Shown: piece after piece, positions 49,176-58,437 of the stretch
How the letters are laid out: each line of letters begins with the position of its first letter
Position numbering within the stretch: position 1 is the stretch's first letter
Source: Terrimicrobium sacchariphilum
GTDB lineage: Bacteria > Verrucomicrobiota > Verrucomicrobiia > Chthoniobacterales > Terrimicrobiaceae
NCBI RefSeq assembly: GCF_001613545.1
Contig: NZ_BDCO01000002.1
Coordinates: 2,914,001 to 2,978,000 of the forward strand
Direction of reading: 5' to 3'
Length of the DNA: 64,000 nucleotides
Translations under genes and position numbers: made by a program
The notes under the pieces: model-generated
The model's input: only the letters and a program-made list of their open reading frames with translations
Database searches by the model: none
What the model was told of the DNA's origin: nothing

Positions 49176-51475
49176 AAAAGGTTTCCCTGCTCCGCCAGCG
49201 CCTACCCTTTGCGGCGTTGCTGGTTCCGGTGGCGGGAGGCATCCTGCTTGCGCAACTTTTCCATCCCGCACTTCTCTTCACCGCCATCGTGGCAGCGGTT
49301 TCAGGGAGCCTGTTTGCGGCAGCCTGCGTCAAGTGGTCGACCGCCAGCCGGGATTTCTGGTTTCACCTGTTCCTTGCTGCCACGATGGCGGTGATCCACC
49401 TCCTGCAAACCACGCGGAGCGCATCAACCTCACTCGCGAGTTGGCTGGGTGATCGTCGGTTGCCCGTAACCGCCGAGGGATTTGTCATTACCGAACCGTC
49501 GGTCTTTTCTGCACGATCCGCCCGGTTTGATTTTCGTGTCGACTCCCTGTCTGCGGACGGCAGCCAAATCACTGCGCCTCTTTCGGTACAAATCCGTTGG
49601 CGAGGCGCCGCCCCTCAGTATGGAGACCGCCTGAGGATTTCCGGTCTTCTCTCAAATATCTCGCCTCCGCGGAATCCCGGCCAGTTCGATGCCGCCACGT
49701 GGTCTCAGCGCAAAGACATTCATCAGGTAATCGAAATCATTCAGCCAGGTGTCGCCGAACCTCTCGGTCGCCAGCAGGGAAATCCGCTGGTGTGGTTTTC
49801 CATTTCGGTGCGGAACTGGATGATTTCCGCAATCACCTACTCCATCGATGATCCCAATGTCTCCAAGCTGCTGACCGGGATGGTGCTCGGAGATACGAGC
49901 GACCTCTCCCAAAACATCCAGGAAGCCTTTCGCGCCACCGGGACCTATCACCTCTTTTCCGTCAGCGGACTCCATGTGGGTATCGTGGCAATCATTCTCT
50001 GGTATCTCTTCAAAACCCTGCGGTTGCCGCGAAAACTCACGGCGGCACTGATCATTCCCCTCCTCTTCTTCTATGTCCTGATGACCGGCCTGAAAGCGGC
50101 AAGCATCCGGGCCGCCGTGATGGGATCGATCATCCTGATCGGCCTCATGGCCGAAAGACGTCCCGTTCTGCTAAACAATCTCTGCGCTGCAGCGGTCCTT
50201 ATCCTATTGACTGATACCAACCAGCTTTTCAACGCCGGTTTCCAGTTGTCCTTCGGAGTCGTCGCATCGATTCTCCTCCTAAGCGCGATCTTTGAGCGGA
50301 AGATCGGGGAACCACTCGCACCCGATCCCTTCATTCCGCGCAAACTCCTGTCGCCCGCCCGCCGGTTCGCGCTGCGGACCACACAGGTCTTCGCGAGCCT
50401 TTCAGCCGTTTCGCTCGCTGCCTGGCTGGGTTCCTCTCCGCTCACCGCCGGGTACTTTCACATGGTGTCGCTCTCCGCCTTGCCGGCCAACCTGATCGCC
50501 GTTCCACTGTCCTTCGCCATTATGTTTGTCACGGCGCTCTCGGTCTTCGCGTTTTTGGTGTCACCCTGGCTGGCCGCGGTATTCAACCAGACAAATCTCG
50601 TTCTGACCAAGCTGCTGCTCTTCAGCGTCCAGACCTTTGCAAACATCCCGGGATCGCACGTCTACCTCCCGCCCTGGCATCAAGCTCAGCGCGTCGTGAT
50701 CTTCGATGCTGGCGCCGGAGGAGCAGCCTCCATACAGGCTGGAGGAAAGACGTGGCTCATCGACTGCGGTCCACAATATTTCACCGACTCCGTCATCGTT
50801 CCCTATCTCCGGTCCCAAGGCATTCGGAAGCTCAATGGACTCATCATCACTCATGGAGACGCGAATCACATGGGCGGAGCGGAAAATCTGATTCTCGCCA
50901 CACGACCTGCGACCATCCTCGACTCGGGCACCTCCCAACAATCTCCCACCCGCAAAAAACTCCTCGCCTGGATGGGGACGCAAGGCATGGTTCCCACCCT
51001 GGCCCGCAGCGGATTTCGCGAAGAGCTATCCCCGACCGTATCCTTGGAAATCCTCTACCCACCCGGGAACCCGCCCAAGGCGGTGGCAGACAATCTCGCC
51101 CTCGTCGCCCTGCTCACGATCGAAGGTCGCCGCATCCTCTTCACCTCGGATATCGGGCTGCTCGCCGAAACGTGGCTGATGGAACACGCCTCGGAAAAGC
51201 TGTCGTGCGACATTCTCGTCCAGGGAGTTTCCAAGACGGGACGAACGACACCGGAGGATTTCCTGGAGGCGGCACATCCCAGTCTCGTCATCGCAACCGC
51301 CGCCGACTTTCCCGAGACCGAGCGCATCCCCGCAGCCTGGGAGGCGCAGCTTGCCAAGAGAGGTATCAAGTTGATCCGACAAGACGAAACGGGGGCGGTT
51401 GTGATAACCTTCTCCAGCGATAAAACCATCGCCACCGGATTTCTCAACAAAGCAACATGGCATCTCCCGCAGTAA
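49172..51475 (+). CDS. comEC: ComEC/Rec2-family DNA-uptake channel protein
   Basis: A 767-residue membrane protein. Residues about 1-75 are hydrophobic, 90-200 form the DUF4131 beta domain, and 215-520 form the competence domain (GTYHLFSVSGLHVGIVAIIL, with the conserved 'SGLH'). A metallo-beta-lactamase-fold domain closes the protein (VVIFDAGAGGAASIQAG, IITHGDANHMGGAENLI, ILFTSDIGLLAETW). ComEC transports single-stranded DNA during transformation, and the MBL domain is thought to degrade the other strand. The usual HxHxDH motif appears as HGDANH, so metal binding is partly altered. Start is GTG. Confidence 0.92.
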   Translation: MKKVSLLRQRLPFAALLVPVAGGILLAQLFHPALLFTAIVAAVSGSLFAAACVKWSTASRDFWFHLFLAATMAVIHLLQTTRSASTSLASWLGDRRLPVTAEGFVITEPSVFSARSARFDFRVDSLSADGSQITAPLSVQIRWRGAAPQYGDRLRISGLLSNISPPRNPGQFDAATWSQRKDIHQVIEIIQPGVAEPLGRQQGNPLVWFSISVRNWMISAITYSIDDPNVSKLLTGMVLGDTSDLSQNIQEAFRATGTYHLFSVSGLHVGIVAIILWYLFKTLRLPRKLTAALIIPLLFFYVLMTGLKAASIRAAVMGSIILIGLMAERRPVLLNNLCAAAVLILLTDTNQLFNAGFQLSFGVVASILLLSAIFERKIGEPLAPDPFIPRKLLSPARRFALRTTQVFASLSAVSLAAWLGSSPLTAGYFHMVSLSALPANLIAVPLSFAIMFVTALSVFAFLVSPWLAAVFNQTNLVLTKLLLFSVQTFANIPGSHVYLPPWHQAQRVVIFDAGAGGAASIQAGGKTWLIDCGPQYFTDSVIVPYLRSQGIRKLNGLIITHGDANHMGGAENLILATRPATILDSGTSQQSPTRKKLLAWMGTQGMVPTLARSGFREELSPTVSLEILYPPGNPPKAVADNLALVALLTIEGRRILFTSDIGLLAETWLMEHASEKLSCDILVQGVSKTGRTTPEDFLEAAHPSLVIATAADFPETERIPAAWEAQLAKRGIKLIRQDETGAVVITFSSDKTIATGFLNKATWHLPQ

Positions 51476-52260
51476 CTCTCCCGCTCCTCGACGTGAGCGA
51501 ACTCACCATTCGCCGCGAGTCCTCCTACGTTCTCTCAAGGGTCCACTGGACCGTCCGAAAGGGTGAACACTGGGTGATCCTCGGCGCCAACGGATCAGGC
51601 AAAACATCTCTCCTGAAAGCCATAGCGGGATACATGCCGCCAACCGACGGCGATATCTCGGTGCTGGGCGAGACCTTTGGATCGAGCGACTGGCGGGAAC
51701 TCCGCAAACGTATCGGTGTGGTCAGCGCGAGCATTTCCCACCTTTGCCACGACGAAGACCCGGCCCTGGAAATCGTCGCGGGCGGATTACAGGCCATGAT
51801 CGGCCTTTGGGGACAGCTCCGGGCGGGAGACAAGAAGAAGGCTCTGGCTTCGCTCGGCTTGGTACGAGCGCGCTATCTCGCTAACCGGCGCTGGGAAGTC
51901 CTTTCCCAAGGCGAGCGCCAGAAGGTGCTTATCGCGCGTGCTCTTATCTCCGCACCGCCCCTGCTCATCCTGGATGAGCCGTGCTCCGGCCTCGATCCTG
52001 TGGCTCGGGAACGCTTTCTTCAGGATCTCCGGCATCTGGCAGCTAAACGCAGCGCTCCAGCAATGATCCTCGTCACCCACCATATCGAGGAGATATTGCC
52101 GGAATGCACCCACCTGCTGGCCCTCAAGGATGGCAAGGTGGAATACTGCGGCCCGATCGCCGAGGGACTGACCTCGGCGACATTAAGCCGCACATTTTCC
52201 GCGCAGATGCGCGTGCGGAAATCGGGAGACCGCTACTCCCTGCACGGGTTGTCCGTTTAG
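51457..52260 (+). CDS. ABC-transporter ATP-binding protein
   Basis: A 267-residue ATPase with Walker A GANGSGKTSLL (about 43-53), Q-loop region near VVSASISHLCH, signature LSQGERQKVLIARAL and Walker B LLILDEPCSGLDPVA. It resembles stand-alone ATPases of the YlmA/ModF type, without a membrane partner nearby. The role is unclear. It starts 19 bases before the comEC stop, so it is strongly coupled to that gene. Tail-to-tail it faces YmdB with 3 bases between. Confidence 0.88.
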   Translation: MASPAVTLPLLDVSELTIRRESSYVLSRVHWTVRKGEHWVILGANGSGKTSLLKAIAGYMPPTDGDISVLGETFGSSDWRELRKRIGVVSASISHLCHDEDPALEIVAGGLQAMIGLWGQLRAGDKKKALASLGLVRARYLANRRWEVLSQGERQKVLIARALISAPPLLILDEPCSGLDPVARERFLQDLRHLAAKRSAPAMILVTHHIEEILPECTHLLALKDGKVEYCGPIAEGLTSATLSRTFSAQMRVRKSGDRYSLHGLSV

Positions 52261-52263
52261 CCG

Positions 52264-53055
52264 CTAGGCCTCCTCGACCATCTCGCTGACGCGCTCGATC
52301 GACAGGGCGCGTCCCGTGTTGGGATCGACCTGCACGATCACACCGCAAAGACGCACCGGCCACTTGGCCACGGGGAACTGTCCCGGGAGATTGTCCATGA
52401 AGCGCTTGATGATCGGCTCGGGTTCACGGCCAAGGCAGGAATGCTCCGGCCCGCACATGCCGGCATCGCAGAGGAATCCCGTGCCATTGGGCAGGATCTT
52501 CTCATCCGCCGTCTGCACGTGTGTATGAGTGCCAAATACCGCCGAAACCCGTCCATCGAGGAAGCGTCCCATGGCGATCTTTTCGCTCGTGGTCTCGCTG
52601 TGCATGTCGACGATGATGACAGGAGTCTCCAGCCGCATCCTGTCGACCTCGATCGAGGCGGCGGGAAACGGATTGTCCAGGATCGGCTGCATGAAAGTAC
52701 GGCCCTGCACGTTCAGAACCCCGATCTTGCCCTTGGCCGTATCGAGAATGATGCTCCCGTTGCCAGGCGCGCCATCGGGATAGTTGATAGGGCGCAGCAA
52801 TCGCGGTTCCGTCTCTATGTAGGAAGCCGTTTCCCGCTGATCCCAGACATGGTCGCCCGTCGTGATGACCGCAACCCCGGCGCGAAGCAAATCGATGGCG
52901 ATTTTGGCGGTGATGCCGCGACCGGCGGCCGAGTTCTCGCCATTCACAATGACAAAATCGACTCCTCTCTCCTTGAGGAATACAGGCACTCTGCGAATCA
53001 CGGCCTTGCGACCGGGTTCGCCTACGATATCTCCAAGAAAGAGGATACGAATCAT
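52264..53055 (-). CDS. YmdB-family metallophosphoesterase
   Basis: A 263-residue protein of the TIGR00282/YmdB family, a cyclic-nucleotide (2',3'-cAMP-type) phosphodiesterase. It shows IRILFLGDIVGEPGRKAVIR, VDFVIVNGENSAAGRGITAK, the metal His-x-x-Asp region TTGDHVWDQRE, IIVDMHSETTSEK and VFGTHTHVQTADEKILPNGT. In Bacillus, YmdB affects motility and biofilm decisions. Here it stands alone between convergent and divergent neighbours, 113 bases from the amidase start. Confidence 0.9.
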   Translation of the reverse strand: MIRILFLGDIVGEPGRKAVIRRVPVFLKERGVDFVIVNGENSAAGRGITAKIAIDLLRAGVAVITTGDHVWDQRETASYIETEPRLLRPINYPDGAPGNGSIILDTAKGKIGVLNVQGRTFMQPILDNPFPAASIEVDRMRLETPVIIVDMHSETTSEKIAMGRFLDGRVSAVFGTHTHVQTADEKILPNGTGFLCDAGMCGPEHSCLGREPEPIIKRFMDNLPGQFPVAKWPVRLCGVIVQVDPNTGRALSIERVSEMVEEA

Positions 53056-53168
53056 CAGTCCCCCAGTAAATCAAATGGGAGGCCGATGACAAACCTCTGG
53101 AAAAAAAACTCACGCATCCCCTCGATTTTGCTCCCCCATATCGGGATGGGATGTGATTTAATTCCCGC

Positions 53169-54377
53169 GTGAAGCGCCTCCTGCTGACCGCCTTGCTTCT
53201 GATTTCGTTCCACCCCGTTCAGGCCCGGCTCAGCCCGCTGGCATTGCCTCCGGACTGGTCCCGCCTCAATGTCTACCAGGGGACCATCACCCGTGCCGAT
53301 TTCGTGGATCTTCTCGACCGGGTCTACGCTCCAAACGGAGCTTGGCAAAAATACATCACCGTGACGGATGCCGGAGCGGTCATCCGTACAGGGAGTGAAC
53401 CCTTTGTGCTGCGCTTCGCCCCGGATCGCGGCAGCGCAAAAGCCCCCGTGAACTACTGGCGGCCGCGCTCCGCTCTGCCCCACGAGGAGCCGGGCAAGCC
53501 GTTGGCAGGCCTTCGTATTGCCATCGACCCAGGCCACATCGGGGGTACCTGGGCCAAGATGGAAGAGCGCTGGTTCCAGATTGGGAGTTCCAAGCCCGTG
53601 ACGGAAGGCGATATGACGCTGAAGGTGGCCAAACTGCTGGTTCCACGACTTGAGGAACTGGGAGCGGAGGTCGTTCTCACCCGTGCCAAGGCGTGGCCGG
53701 TCACCTCATCTCGCCCTAGCCAACTGGTCAAAGCAGCCCGTGCCTCTCTGGAGGATAAAAATGCCGCCGTCACCGATGAATCCCTGCAAAAGGAGAGCGA
53801 AAAGCTTTTTTACCGAGTCGCGGAGATCCGCCGTCGGGCCAAGCTGGTCAACGACAGCTTCCGCCCAGACCTTGTCCTGTGCCTACACTTCAACGCCGAG
53901 GCGTGGGGCGATGAAAACAACCCCAAGCTACTGGATGAAAATCACTTACACTTTCTCGTCACAGGATCCTTTAGCGCGGATGAGCTGGATTATGAGGATC
54001 AGCGATTTGAAATGCTGACAAAGCTGTTGAACAGGTCTCTCTCCGAGGAGGTTGCCTTGACCAACTCCCTCTCGAAATCCATGGTCGCACAAACGGGGCT
54101 GCCCCCCTACGTGTATCGGCAGGCCAATGCCATCCGGGTCAACGGAAATGACTACATCTGGGCTCGCAACCTCCTGGCCAATCGACTGTTTTCCTGCCCG
54201 GTCGTCTACGTCGAGCCCTATGTGATGAATAACAAGCTCGTTTTTGACCGTATTCAGGCCGGGGATTACTCCGGGCGGAGGGAGTTTGGCGGCATAATGC
54301 GAAAAAGTATCTACCGCGAATATGCGGATGGGATTGTCGACGGGCTTCTGGCGTATTATTCCAAACGTTCCCTGTGA
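53169..54377 (+). CDS. N-acetylmuramoyl-L-alanine amidase (Amidase_3)
   Basis: A 402-residue exported zinc amidase that cleaves the bond between MurNAc and the stem peptide. It has a signal peptide (about 1-20), an N-terminal domain (about 25-110) and the Amidase_3 catalytic domain: IAIDPGHIGGTW (zinc His), the zinc Glu in VTEGDMTLKVAK, the second zinc His in CLHFNAEAWGDE and the catalytic Glu in VYVEPYVMNNKL. The domain is long because of a helical insertion at about 190-230. The start is GTG and the stop overlaps the GTG of the ParA gene. Confidence 0.85.
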   Translation: MKRLLLTALLLISFHPVQARLSPLALPPDWSRLNVYQGTITRADFVDLLDRVYAPNGAWQKYITVTDAGAVIRTGSEPFVLRFAPDRGSAKAPVNYWRPRSALPHEEPGKPLAGLRIAIDPGHIGGTWAKMEERWFQIGSSKPVTEGDMTLKVAKLLVPRLEELGAEVVLTRAKAWPVTSSRPSQLVKAARASLEDKNAAVTDESLQKESEKLFYRVAEIRRRAKLVNDSFRPDLVLCLHFNAEAWGDENNPKLLDENHLHFLVTGSFSADELDYEDQRFEMLTKLLNRSLSEEVALTNSLSKSMVAQTGLPPYVYRQANAIRVNGNDYIWARNLLANRLFSCPVVYVEPYVMNNKLVFDRIQAGDYSGRREFGGIMRKSIYREYADGIVDGLLAYYSKRSL

Positions 54378-55180
54378 AGATCATAGCCGTTGCCAACCAG
54401 AAGGGCGGAGTCGGAAAGACCACGACGACGCTGAGCCTCTCCGCCGCACTCGCCGAAAAGGGCGTGCGCGTCCTGCTCGTGGACGTCGATCCGCAGGGCA
54501 ATGCCAGTAGCGCACTCGGGGCCTCAGGTGAGAAGGGCAGCCTGTACCACGCCCTCATCGGAGAGAAACCCGCCGCCGAGATGGTCTACTCGACCCGAAT
54601 CGAGAACCTCTGGACCATCCCCGCGACGCTCGACCTCGCAGGTGCTGAGGTGGAGGTCGCCCGGATGGAGGGTCACCTGACCCAACTCCGCCGTGTCCTC
54701 AGCCCGCTGAAAGACCTCGGCCTCTACGATTATCTTTTCCTCGATTGCCCACCTTCGCTGGGCATCCTGATGTCCAACGCCCTCTCCGCGGCCGACGAAA
54801 TCCTCGTCCCGATCCAATGCGAATACTACGCGCTGGAAGGCCTCGGCCTTCTCATGCAGGTGACCGAGCAGATACGCGCGTCGGGAGCCAATCCTGACCT
54901 GTCTCTCTGCGGGTTGCTCATGACCATGTACGATGGACGTACGAATCTGAACCCCGCTGTGGTCAAGGAAGTGCGTAATCACTTCCAGGAAGTCGTCTTC
55001 GATACGCTCATTCCCCGCACGGTTCGTTTTGCCGAGGCTCCGAGCCACGGTCGCACCATTATCGAGCACGACCCCGCCGGACAGGGTGCAGAGGCCTATC
55101 GAGCACTCGCAGGGGAATTTCTCGAACGCCAGAAGAAAGGCGTTGCCTTTGTCAGCGGCGCAACTGCCCACCATTCTTGA
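54374..55180 (+). CDS. ParA/Soj-family ATPase
   Basis: A 268-residue P-loop ATPase with the deviant Walker A KGGVGKTTT (10-18, with the signature Lys), VLLVDVDPQGNASSALG, Walker B DYLFLDCPPSLGILMSNAL and IPIQCEYYALEGLGLL-type switch region. It matches the chromosomal Soj group, which positions chromosome origins together with ParB. No parB gene follows, as pyrE starts here instead, so ParB must lie elsewhere. GTG start inside the amidase stop. Confidence 0.9.
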   Translation: MKIIAVANQKGGVGKTTTTLSLSAALAEKGVRVLLVDVDPQGNASSALGASGEKGSLYHALIGEKPAAEMVYSTRIENLWTIPATLDLAGAEVEVARMEGHLTQLRRVLSPLKDLGLYDYLFLDCPPSLGILMSNALSAADEILVPIQCEYYALEGLGLLMQVTEQIRASGANPDLSLCGLLMTMYDGRTNLNPAVVKEVRNHFQEVVFDTLIPRTVRFAEAPSHGRTIIEHDPAGQGAEAYRALAGEFLERQKKGVAFVSGATAHHS

Positions 55181-55182
55181 AT

Positions 55183-55749
55183 ATGAACGAAGTCCTCGAT
55201 CTCTTCCGCCAGACCGGCGCTCTCCTCAACGGCCATTTCATTCTGCGTTCCGGGTTGCATAGCAGGGAATTCTTCCAGTGCGCCCTGCTCCTTCAGGATG
55301 CCACCATCGCTGCGCAGGTTTGCGGTATGCTCGCGGAGCAGCTCTCAGCCTATGACGCAACGACGGTAGTCTCGCCGGCTGTCGGCGGTATCATCGTCGG
55401 TCAGGAGGTGGCCCGTCATCTCGGCAAGAAGCACATCTTTGTGGAAAAGGATGGCAACGGCGGCCTCGTGCTGCGCCGTGGGTTCACCATCACGCCGGGC
55501 GAGCGCTTTCTCGTCGCGGAGGACGTGGTCACGCGCGGCGGCCGGGTGCAGGAAACGATCCAGATCATCAAGGATCACGGCGGCGTGGTCGTGGCGGCAG
55601 GGTCCATCGTGGATCGTAGCGGAGGGAATCTGCCAGATTTCGGGTGCCCATTTGTTTCACTGGTTCAGATGACTCCCGAGACATTTGAAGCGGACAACAT
55701 TCCCGCTGATCTTGCAGGCATTCCGGCGATCAAACCCGGCAGCAAATAA
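55183..55749 (+). CDS. pyrE: Orotate phosphoribosyltransferase
   Basis: A 188-residue enzyme that makes orotidine monophosphate from orotate and PRPP. Visible are FILRSGLHSREFFQCALLL, the VVSPAVGGIIVGQEVARHL region, FVEKDGNGGLVLRRGF with catalytic Lys/Arg, and the PRPP-binding FLVAEDVVTRGGRVQETI. ATG at 55183 is preferred to a TTG at 55177. It is 2 bases after the ParA stop, so amidase-ParA-pyrE form one transcription unit. Confidence 0.93.
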   Translation: MNEVLDLFRQTGALLNGHFILRSGLHSREFFQCALLLQDATIAAQVCGMLAEQLSAYDATTVVSPAVGGIIVGQEVARHLGKKHIFVEKDGNGGLVLRRGFTITPGERFLVAEDVVTRGGRVQETIQIIKDHGGVVVAAGSIVDRSGGNLPDFGCPFVSLVQMTPETFEADNIPADLAGIPAIKPGSK

Positions 55750-55796
55750 GAGGCTTTGGTCTTGATGGGAGAGGGATTGCGCCGGACAGTAGGCGC

Positions 55797-57179
55797 GTGA
55801 AGTGGCTGATCATCCCTCTCCTCGCCCTGCTCGCCGTCCCCGTCCACGCGGAGGAATCGAAAATCCGCGAGGGTTCCGTCGTCGTCCTGCCTATTGAAGG
55901 AGAGGTCAGCGAAGCGCAATTTTACTTCATGCGTCGCATCCTCAAGGAGGCGGAAGCAGCGAAGGCCTCTGCCTTTGTCATCAATATGGACACCTACGGC
56001 GGCAGCCTCGGTGCAGCGGTGAAAATGCAGGATGCGCTAATGAAGTCGCCCATCCCGACCATCACGTATGTAAACCCCAATGCGGGTTCCGCCGGGGCAC
56101 TCATCGCGCTCTCAACACGCAGGGTCTTCATGGCTCCGGTGAGCGCGATCGGCGCAGCCGCTCCGGTGATGGGCGGCGGCGAGGATTTGCAGGAGACGAT
56201 GAATGCCAAGGTCGTTTCGTATTTCTCCGGCTACTTCCGCAGTGCGGCGGAAAGGAACGGCTATAACCCCGAGGTTGCCGAGGCCTTCATCAACAAGGAC
56301 AAGGAGGTCAAGATCGGCGACCAGATCATCAACCCCGCCGGGAAGCTCCTCACCCTGAGCGCTCAGGAAGCGGTGAAAGTGTACAACGGCAAACCGCTGC
56401 TCGCCTCCGGCATCGCAGATTCGCTTGATGATCTAGCCAGAAAGGCTGGCCTCAATCCGCAGGAAATCGTCAAGATCGAGCCGAGTGGATTTGAGACAGT
56501 CGCCCGATGGATCACACTGCTCGCTCCTTTTCTCATGATGGCGGGAATTCTCGCCGCCTACATTGAGTTCAAGTCTCCGGGATTCGGCGTCCCGGGCGTG
56601 ATTGCGGCGATCTGCTTCCTGCTCTTTTTCTTCGGCCACTATATCGCAGGACTAACGGGGTTTGAAGTCGCTGCATTCTTCTTCCTGGGCGTCATCCTCA
56701 TCGTCGTCGAACTGCTCTTTTTCCCCGGCATTGCAGTCCTCGCCGCGCTCGGGCTCCTCCTCATGCTTGGTTCGTTATTCTTTGCAATGGTGGATTACTA
56801 TCCTGCCCAGCCGCTGAATCTCGATTGGGAATTGGTTGCCCGCCCTCTCGTCAATCTCGGCATTGCCCTCCTGCTGGCGGCAATCGGCATGATGCTCCTC
56901 GCGAAATATTTCCCACACCTGCCTTTTTTCCGACGCGTCATTCTCAGCCCGGCCATCTCGGCGGGTCCAGCCCTGCCAGTGGACGCAGTAGTACGGGCGC
57001 CGACTCTCAATGTCGGTACGGTAGGAAAAGCCCGAACGATCCTCCGCCCTGCAGGCAAGGCGGATATTGAAGGAATGCTGGTCGATGTGGTTACAGATGG
57101 CGAATTCATCGATCCCGGTGCCTCGATCCGCGTCCTCCGTGTAGAAGGAGAGAAAGTCGTTGTCGGTGCCGTCCGCTGA
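55797..57179 (+). CDS. NfeD-family membrane serine protease (ClpP-class)
   Basis: A 460-residue protein. A signal peptide (about 1-18) is followed by a ClpP-like protease domain (about 25-220) with the nucleophile in NPNAGSAGALIALSTRRVF and the Lys in INKDKEVKIG. Three to five membrane helices (about 240-390) and an OB-fold (IEGMLVDVVTDGEFIDPGAS) finish the protein. This is the long NfeD1b type, a partner of stomatin/SPFH proteins. No stomatin gene is adjacent. The start is GTG. It probably maintains membrane domains or degrades stomatin-bound proteins. Confidence 0.9.
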   Translation: MKWLIIPLLALLAVPVHAEESKIREGSVVVLPIEGEVSEAQFYFMRRILKEAEAAKASAFVINMDTYGGSLGAAVKMQDALMKSPIPTITYVNPNAGSAGALIALSTRRVFMAPVSAIGAAAPVMGGGEDLQETMNAKVVSYFSGYFRSAAERNGYNPEVAEAFINKDKEVKIGDQIINPAGKLLTLSAQEAVKVYNGKPLLASGIADSLDDLARKAGLNPQEIVKIEPSGFETVARWITLLAPFLMMAGILAAYIEFKSPGFGVPGVIAAICFLLFFFGHYIAGLTGFEVAAFFFLGVILIVVELLFFPGIAVLAALGLLLMLGSLFFAMVDYYPAQPLNLDWELVARPLVNLGIALLLAAIGMMLLAKYFPHLPFFRRVILSPAISAGPALPVDAVVRAPTLNVGTVGKARTILRPAGKADIEGMLVDVVTDGEFIDPGASIRVLRVEGEKVVVGAVR

Positions 57180-57268
57180 CCGCCTCCCGCCCGAAGTTCC
57201 GAAAACACTCCGCCTTTGACACCTTCCGCCGGGAGAGTCAGAGTCGCGGCCTAACCAATCATTATTTT

Positions 57269-57751
57269 ATGGCACTTCCCGTAGGCTCAAAAGCCCCCGA
57301 TTTCACCCTCAAGTCTGCCGGCCCGAATGGACTCGAAGACATTACGCTGAGCAGCAACTTCGGTGTTCAAGCCACCGTCCTTCTGTTTTTCCCACTCGCT
57401 TTCACCAGTGTATGCACGCAGGAATTCTGCGATCTTACAGCCGGCCTGAGCCGGTACTCCGACCTGAATGCCGACGTCATCGGCATCAGCGTCGACAGCC
57501 CGTTCGCGCAGGACGCCTGGGCCAAGAAGGAGAAAATCACGATCAAGCTCGCCAGCGATCTCAACAAGGAGACGACCAAGGCCTACGACGTGCTCTTCCC
57601 TGCTCTTGCCGGAATCGGTGACACGGCAGCCCGTGCCGCTTTCGTCATCGGCAAGGACGGCGTGATCTATTACAGCGAGCAGACCCCGAGTCCGAAGGAA
57701 CTTCCCAGCTTCGATAAAATCGAGCAGGTCCTCAGCACTCTCACCCTGTAA
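57269..57751 (+). CDS. Peroxiredoxin of the AhpC/TSA family (AhpE/BCP-like)
   Basis: A 160-residue thiol peroxidase. The peroxidatic Cys is C49 in FPLAFTSVCTQEFCDLTAG, preceded by the typical PDFTLKSAGPNG and ATVLLFFPLAF. The next Cys C54 may resolve the disulfide, and VIGISVDSPFAQDAWAKK fits the family. It removes peroxides in the cytosol. It follows NfeD after 89 bases, with AT-rich sequence (AACCAATCATTATTTT) directly before the ATG. Confidence 0.92.
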   Translation: MALPVGSKAPDFTLKSAGPNGLEDITLSSNFGVQATVLLFFPLAFTSVCTQEFCDLTAGLSRYSDLNADVIGISVDSPFAQDAWAKKEKITIKLASDLNKETTKAYDVLFPALAGIGDTAARAAFVIGKDGVIYYSEQTPSPKELPSFDKIEQVLSTLTL

Positions 57752-57759
57752 CTCTCATC

Positions 57760-58428
57760 ATGACTGGTCCGTTGCGACTCGCCTGCCTGCTGGCAGCCAT
57801 CGCTCTCGCCGGGTGCGACCGCAAGGCCGCGCCCGCTGCGGCAAGCACACCGACTCCAGCCCCGGTTAATGAACCAGGCTATGCCGGAGTGCCCGAGCCA
57901 TCCGCCAGCCCTGCGGCGTCGGAAGCGCCCTCGGGGCAAGTGGTCGCACCGGAACAAGTCAATACCGACTCCGCCAACGCGGAAAACCAGGCGGTAAAGA
58001 CCGAGGTGCTCTCGCGCATCGACGTCATGCCAAACCTGACCCCCGAGGAAAAGGACAAGCTCTACGTGCAGGTGGAGCGCGCCCGGGGGATGGGCAAGAT
58101 CATCACGATCCCCTTCGCATCAGGCAAAACCGCCGTCGGCGCCACGGAAATCGCCGCCCTTCAGGAGGTGATCAAGTTGCCGCAGGTGCAAAAATTCGCG
58201 TCAGACCCGACGGTGGTTTTTGTGGTTCTCGGGTTCGCCGACAAGAAGGGCGATCCCGGCAAGAACCAGGCCATTTCCCTCCAACGTGCGGACAGCGTGG
58301 TTTCCACCCTCAAGCGCAGCGGTATTCTCAATGTCACCCACGCGGTCGGGATGGGCAGCTCGGAAATCTTCGACGCTCAGAATCTCGACAAGAACCGCGT
58401 GGTGGAGGTCTGGGCCGTCCTCCCGTAA
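57760..58428 (+). CDS. OmpA-like domain lipoprotein
   Basis: A 222-residue protein with a lipoprotein signal (LACLLAAIALAGCDRK, lipobox LAGC), a Pro/Ala/Ser-rich linker (about 22-70) and a C-terminal domain like the OmpA peptidoglycan-binding fold: GKIITIPFASGKTAVGATEIA, VVFVVLGFADKKGDPGKN, QAISLQRADSVVSTLKRSG and VVEVWAVLP. It probably tethers the outer membrane to the cell wall, like Pal. It lies 8 bases after the peroxiredoxin and 9 bases before the FHA-ABC gene, so the three are likely one operon. Confidence 0.8.
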   Translation: MTGPLRLACLLAAIALAGCDRKAAPAAASTPTPAPVNEPGYAGVPEPSASPAASEAPSGQVVAPEQVNTDSANAENQAVKTEVLSRIDVMPNLTPEEKDKLYVQVERARGMGKIITIPFASGKTAVGATEIAALQEVIKLPQVQKFASDPTVVFVVLGFADKKGDPGKNQAISLQRADSVVSTLKRSGILNVTHAVGMGSSEIFDAQNLDKNRVVEVWAVLP

Positions 58429-58437
58429 TTCTCTGCC

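Noticed and set aside
48081-49271. Minus-strand frame across the DHS-like and YukJ-like genes
   Set aside because: It crosses three well-supported plus-strand genes and shows no domain.
57216-57244. TTGACA-like element before the peroxiredoxin gene
   Set aside because: No acceptable -10 element is found 16-18 bases downstream.
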